DNA of 64,000 bases from Welwitschia mirabilis (lineage: Eukaryota; Gnetophyta; Gnetopsida; Welwitschiales). The stretch is taken from assembly GCA_051453625.1 (NCBI GenBank), contig JBOZIK010000001.1, positions 258,522,575-258,586,574 of the forward strand, written 5' to 3'. Shown piece after piece: positions 59,945 through 64,000 of the stretch. A program made the translations under genes and the position numbers. Positions within the stretch are counted from its first letter, which is position 1. Every line of letters starts with the position of its first letter. The notes beneath the pieces are model-generated. The model had not been told where the DNA came from. It searched no databases and was given only the letters and a program-made list of their open reading frames with translations.

Positions 59945-60212
59945 ACACTTTAATATGAAGCAACTATATTCCATCTCTTCTTAACATCTTATCCCATGAT
60001 GCTAACATTGTAAACTATTTTATGCTAAGATTTATATGCATATCATGGTCCCATGCCTAGGGATACATGAAAATCTAGGTGAGAACCTAATGTTGTGCTT
60101 TTCTTTATAATCAATCTCTCTACTGAAATAAGATGAAGAAATATTTTGGAGAATAAAATTTTTAGTTTTTGAAAAATATTTTTCATCTCTCTTACTCCCC
60201 TATTTCCAAACA
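59945..60212 (+). mobile_element. Copia LTR, 3' part, plus orientation (same family as 10393-12518)
   Basis: Its reverse complement matches the minus-strand LTRs at 10.4-12.5 kb: 'tatgcatatcatggtcccat', 'gagaacctaatg', 'ggagaataaaatttt' and 'cttactcccctatttccaa'. It ends in tttccaaaca directly before the PBS. The left part is missing; only the last ~190 bases are firmly matched. The first ~75 bases next to the CACTA border could instead be gypsy sequence. Confidence 0.65.
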
Positions 60213-60214
60213 AG

Positions 60215-60226
60215 CAGTATGAGAGC
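60215..60226 (+). promoter_or_regulatory. Primer binding site, initiator-Met tRNA type
   Basis: cagtatgagagc (then tttg), three mismatches from TGGTATCAGAGC, 2 bases after the LTR end. Confidence 0.75.
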
Positions 60227-60590
60227 TTTGAAAAAGATCTTCTAGAGTTCTATATGGAGTTTTTTCTAGCACTTTTCTGTAGCTTATAAGGCTTCTCTTA
60301 GCCCTATTTTTTTCTATTCTATTTTCCTTCTATTTTCTAATTTTTTATTTTAAAAAATACAAAATTATTTTTAAAGGTCTTTCATTTTCTTAAATATATA
60401 TGTTTTAGGTGCAACTTGTTTTTAAGAAAAGGGCATTCATTACTCTTAAAGGGACATTTTTTAAAAAGGAGAAGGAAAAATCTTTTTGACCATATTTTTC
60501 AAAGGGGGTTTGAAACAAAAATATTTTTCAAAAAAATTAAAAATTTAAGTTCTCCATTTGAATATATAGCATTTTTTTTCTTTTTTTTTT
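60227..60590 (+). mobile_element. Leader of plus-strand copia element
   Basis: It contains 'aagggcattcatt' and 'aaagggacatttttt' (60435-60470), the reverse complement of the ATGCCCTTT motif found in the leader at 9980-10165. Poly-T and A-rich stretches follow. No gag start is seen. Confidence 0.55.
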
Positions 60591-63500
60591 GATAAGGCAT
60601 TTGTACAAATTAGTAGTTTGCCTATTGTGCCATTGCTGCAACCTAGCAATCCTCATGTTAGATGCCACTATTTCATCTATAGAATACTTATAGGCCTAAT
60701 TCCATAGTGTACATACCTATTGATTTATTAACATATCATATATAACCACATTCCAACTACCCCTTAACACAATTACACCTGAGCTAACTGTGTAAGAAAC
60801 TTTTATCCCTATTAATCTTTACTTATGATGCTCTATAGATTCCTATTATTATTTTGACCCATAAATTCTTTACTTACTAAGTGCTTTACTTGCTATCTCT
60901 GTTTAGTGGTAAGAGTTTCACTGGTGTGAATGTAACTAAAATGGAGGGATTGGAGAAACTCCCATCTACTAAGTAATTGAACATAAAAAGGCATTTCAAG
61001 ATTCTTGAATTGCTAACTAAACACTTAACCATGCTTTATCCTATATCATCTCTCATCTATGCTAGCTTTGTTATCATGTAGTTTGGTTGATGTGTCCTTG
61101 CTCTACTACCCATGCATATCTTATACTTTAACATCTGTATACTTAACATGGAACTTAATGTTTGTGAAAGTAAACTCTAGCATATACAGACTCTAAATTA
61201 CCTATGAAAGTACAGGACTCATTCTAAGTCTCTACCATCTATTCTTGGAATTAATCTCTCATTATTGGCATTTTAATGTGTTTGATTACATCTAATTACT
61301 CTTACAGCTTCTATCTACTAGGTTATACCTTACTCGTCAGTCATGTCCCTGTGTTGTTTCTATGCATAGCTATGTTATTTCCCTATTCTTTGATCTAAAG
61401 GTTACTCTATTTATCTTTTTAAGGATTTCTTATTAGAACATGGGGTGGTGTTGCTCTTCCTAGTATGTGGATCTCTTTTATAGCTTATTCACAACTGCCA
61501 ATGGTGCCTACTGCACTCTACACAATTAATACTTTGCATATGTATGATCTAGTTGTCTTCCATTTCTCCTAGATCATCATTGATAATTCTTGATATTCTT
61601 CCTATCTTATGTTAACTATAGAGGATTTTGTTTCTAAGTTACACTATAATTATAGCCTATGTCACTTTGAATCTATGTCTTGATTGCTATTAATGGTTAT
61701 CCTTCCATTGGGTTCTTAGCTAGACCCACTTTTTCTTCATTTTTTACACATTATTTTCTTTTATTAATTCACTAGTAAAGCAAAAAATTCTTTCTTCTAC
61801 CACCTATGAGGTCATATGTTTGATTTCAAGCTTTACAAAGTCAAAATTTTTAGAATTTACTCAATATATGTGAATTATGCATACATGTTTCTTTGAGCTA
61901 ACTATCTCATATTTTGCACACATGTGAGAATGTTTAGCCAAAATCTATTTTCAACAGATAGGTGCTTTATCTAGATTATTTCTTAGCCATTAGCCCTATT
62001 TTATTCACATAGGAAACCTTTTAACCCTTTTTTAGCTATTTTCTATATTTTTTAGTTTTTTGGATCTTTTTCAACTTTTGCAAGCCCTAAACTTAGTCTT
62101 TTAAGCCATTTTGGATGCTTTATTAAGGTTTTTAGGTATTTTTTAAATTATTATAAGCTCTTAATGTTGTTTTATCTCTATTTTTCTATCATTAAGTCGA
62201 ATTTAAAATGTGGAGCAAGATTTACTTGGTTTTTCTCAATTAGATTTATTTTTATCATTTGGATAGATTAAGCTAATTCTACATTATTGAGCAAGATCCA
62301 TGTAACTTAACTATACCACATTAGAGCCTATCTTTGTATGTTTTTTTGGCGTTTTTCCTTTTCTTTTTTAAAACTTTAATTTTTGTAATTAAGATTTTAA
62401 AATTGAAAATTACATTTATCATAATCATAACATGTTTTTTTTTGGGTAATAAGTCTTGGTTAGTGGTAGGCATGTAAAGCCTTATGCAAACAAAGGCTCA
62501 TGTTAAGCTATGCTATACTCTGAGCTTGTTATGTAGTTTTTAACTACTTTTAACTATGTAGTTTAGGTCAAATAGAGAATTGTGTCTAGTGGAAACTTCT
62601 ACCTCAAGGTCTAGATTCTTATGTATATCTTAGTAATCAAGGGCAATGATGGCTATTAGCATAGTGGTAAGATCTACTTTAGTTTCATTGCCAAGTTGAT
62701 AAAGAGGCATAAGTGTAATCAATTTTAAAATTTATTGAATCTAAGGTATAAGTATGTCATTGATATTACATGGTATTCTTCCTTAAGAGGGTTATATAGC
62801 TAAGATAATCAAAACCAATTAATGATTTGGATGTCCCTTTAAGGTTATTTACATTTTTGTCTTTTTACTTCATTAGAAGATAAGTATATCACACTTAGAG
62901 GGGACATGATCATTATCCAAATTCAAGAGTAGACATTAAAATTGATAAACTTGTATTTTCATCATCTAATAATCAAATTAGGTATTTTGCATTATGATCT
63001 ATCTTACTCACATTAATACATTTTTAACAAAATACCTTTTTTTATGTGCATAAATTTTTTACTTTTGGAGAGGTTTTTTCTTAGTTGTTATGCATTGTGA
63101 TTTGGATAGGTTACTTGAATTTTGGTATTAATTCCCTTTCATTGTAATTATAACTCTTTCTTATTTGATTTATATAGATTAATTAAACTCGTAGATGACA
63201 TCAAAATCCCTTTTCATATGAGTATATCATTATCTTCATTTTTTATTATTTCCTCTTTTAGCTTTTGATAAGAGTTTTTTTACATGAGAGAGAGATTGAT
63301 TTTAGTAGTGGATCTAAGTAAGGTCCCTTTGGAATTTAACTTTACCTCATAATATGTTAAAACTCTTTTATTTATCCTTCATAGTTCATCATAACTTCTA
63401 TGTTAAAAGGTAGATTTTAGATTTTATGATATAGCTTCATGTAAGTATTGGCTATCAAAATCATGACCAACCTTAGGATGACTTTACATGATGATCAAAT

Positions 63501-63739
63501 TTGAAAGGAATGGAATGCAGATTTCATGTCTATAATGTGTATTTATGGATTTGATTAAGATTCTTCAATAAAGTACATATTCCTATTTAGCATATGGATG
63601 AACAAAATTCATGAAAAGCTATAAATACCAAACCCATAGAGATAATGTGAAAATCAATGGCCATTTAGCATAAACATTGGTTGATAGAAGATAGTCAAGT
63701 TATACCAACTGTTATATTCTATGAGATATGTTTTATGCA
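60591..63739. other. AT-rich stretch, no gene; possible LTR of a following gypsy element
   Basis: No coding domain. A string 'gaggtcatatgtttgatttc' near 61810 resembles one that recurs in plant gypsy LTRs. With the gag-like reading at 63750 this could be the LTR and 5' part of a third gypsy element, but no TG...CA borders or PBS were found. Confidence 0.3.
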
Positions 63740-63749
63740 AAGAATAATT

Positions 63750-64000
63750 TATAATTTATTAATCTTATTATGAACATTAATAACCTGCATTATAAAAAAG
63801 GTGAAATGCATTATCTTATAGCTCAAATAATGGATATTAAGGCAAAGGTTAATAAGATAGACATTAAGAATCAAGTATGCATTTATTATGTTAACTTGAC
63901 TTATTGTTCTTTGGAGTATTGTTATGATGCCAATTTTTAGAGTATTTTTGTAGGACATTCATATAGGTTTAGATGCAATTATGCTGATTATGGAGAGATG
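63750..64000 (+). pseudogene. Possible gypsy (Athila-like) gag fragment with degenerate zinc knuckle
   Basis: The plus strand reads IMDIKAKVNKIDIKNQVCIY, then NLTYCSLEYCYDANF, a stop, SIFVGHSYRFRCNYADYGE, and runs off the window. The order (coiled helix, knuckle-like Cys/His/Tyr cluster, then a FVG box) is that of Athila-type gag, as also seen at 43.45-43.62 kb. Two of the knuckle cysteines have become Tyr. The N-terminal capsid could not be read. The minus-strand 69-codon frame over the same place is a shadow. Confidence 0.4.

Noticed and set aside
63749-63958. 69-codon minus-strand frame
   Set aside because: Shadow of the plus-strand gag-like reading; Ile/Asn-rich with no domain.

Overview
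The window looks like nuclear DNA of a flowering plant from a transposon-filled, gene-poor part of a large and very AT-rich genome. The evidence is the plant-type mobile elements: Ty1/copia elements primed by initiator-Met tRNA, Athila-like Ty3/gypsy elements and CACTA DNA transposons. Long AT-rich spacers, microsatellites and scaffold gaps fit the same picture. Nearly every coding trace is broken by stops and frameshifts. I found no intact host gene, no rRNA or tRNA gene, no CRISPR array and nothing prokaryotic. The species cannot be named from this sequence.

Layout. Bases 1-3115 hold a copia gag relic that runs almost directly into a purine tract and an LTR, so pol is missing. Bases 4735-9895 are framed by a ~700 bp diverged inverted repeat; the right arm is GC-richer and much less decayed. 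Bases 9914-12518 hold two tandem copies of a minus-strand copia leader, PBS and LTR; 13073-16994 is a ~1.85 kb direct repeat. Bases 18713-29950 are a tandem array of a ~4.1 kb unit (two near-full copies and one older partial copy). Bases 32643-33039 are CACTA-type subterminal repeats. Bases 33.1-38.0 kb are more complex sequence with minus-strand exon-like pieces of an unidentified gene. Bases 40.2-43.25 kb are a CpG-retaining GC island with a minus-strand LTR end and an unidentified gene fragment. Bases 43.25-47.67 kb are a 5'-truncated Athila-like element with gag C-terminus, protease, RT, RNase H and integrase in order. Bases 53.74-54.88 kb hold a second gypsy RT-RNase H, broken off by a CACTA element. 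The end holds another copy of the copia LTR family (plus strand) and a gypsy gag fragment.

The most interesting object is the CACTA element at 54916-59941. It has recognisable terminal inverted repeats, a perfect 3-bp target duplication (AAT) and subterminal repeats. It carries two tandem copies of a ~975 bp segment, each with a decayed histone H3 gene on the minus strand. The window therefore shows nested insertion (gypsy, then CACTA), capture of a core histone gene, duplication of that gene inside the transposon, and decay. Many stops sit where the family has Gln, as expected from C-to-T change of methylated cytosine.

No genes work together here in an operon or pathway sense. The functional logic is that of mobile elements: LTRs, primer sites, gag/pol domains and transposon ends.
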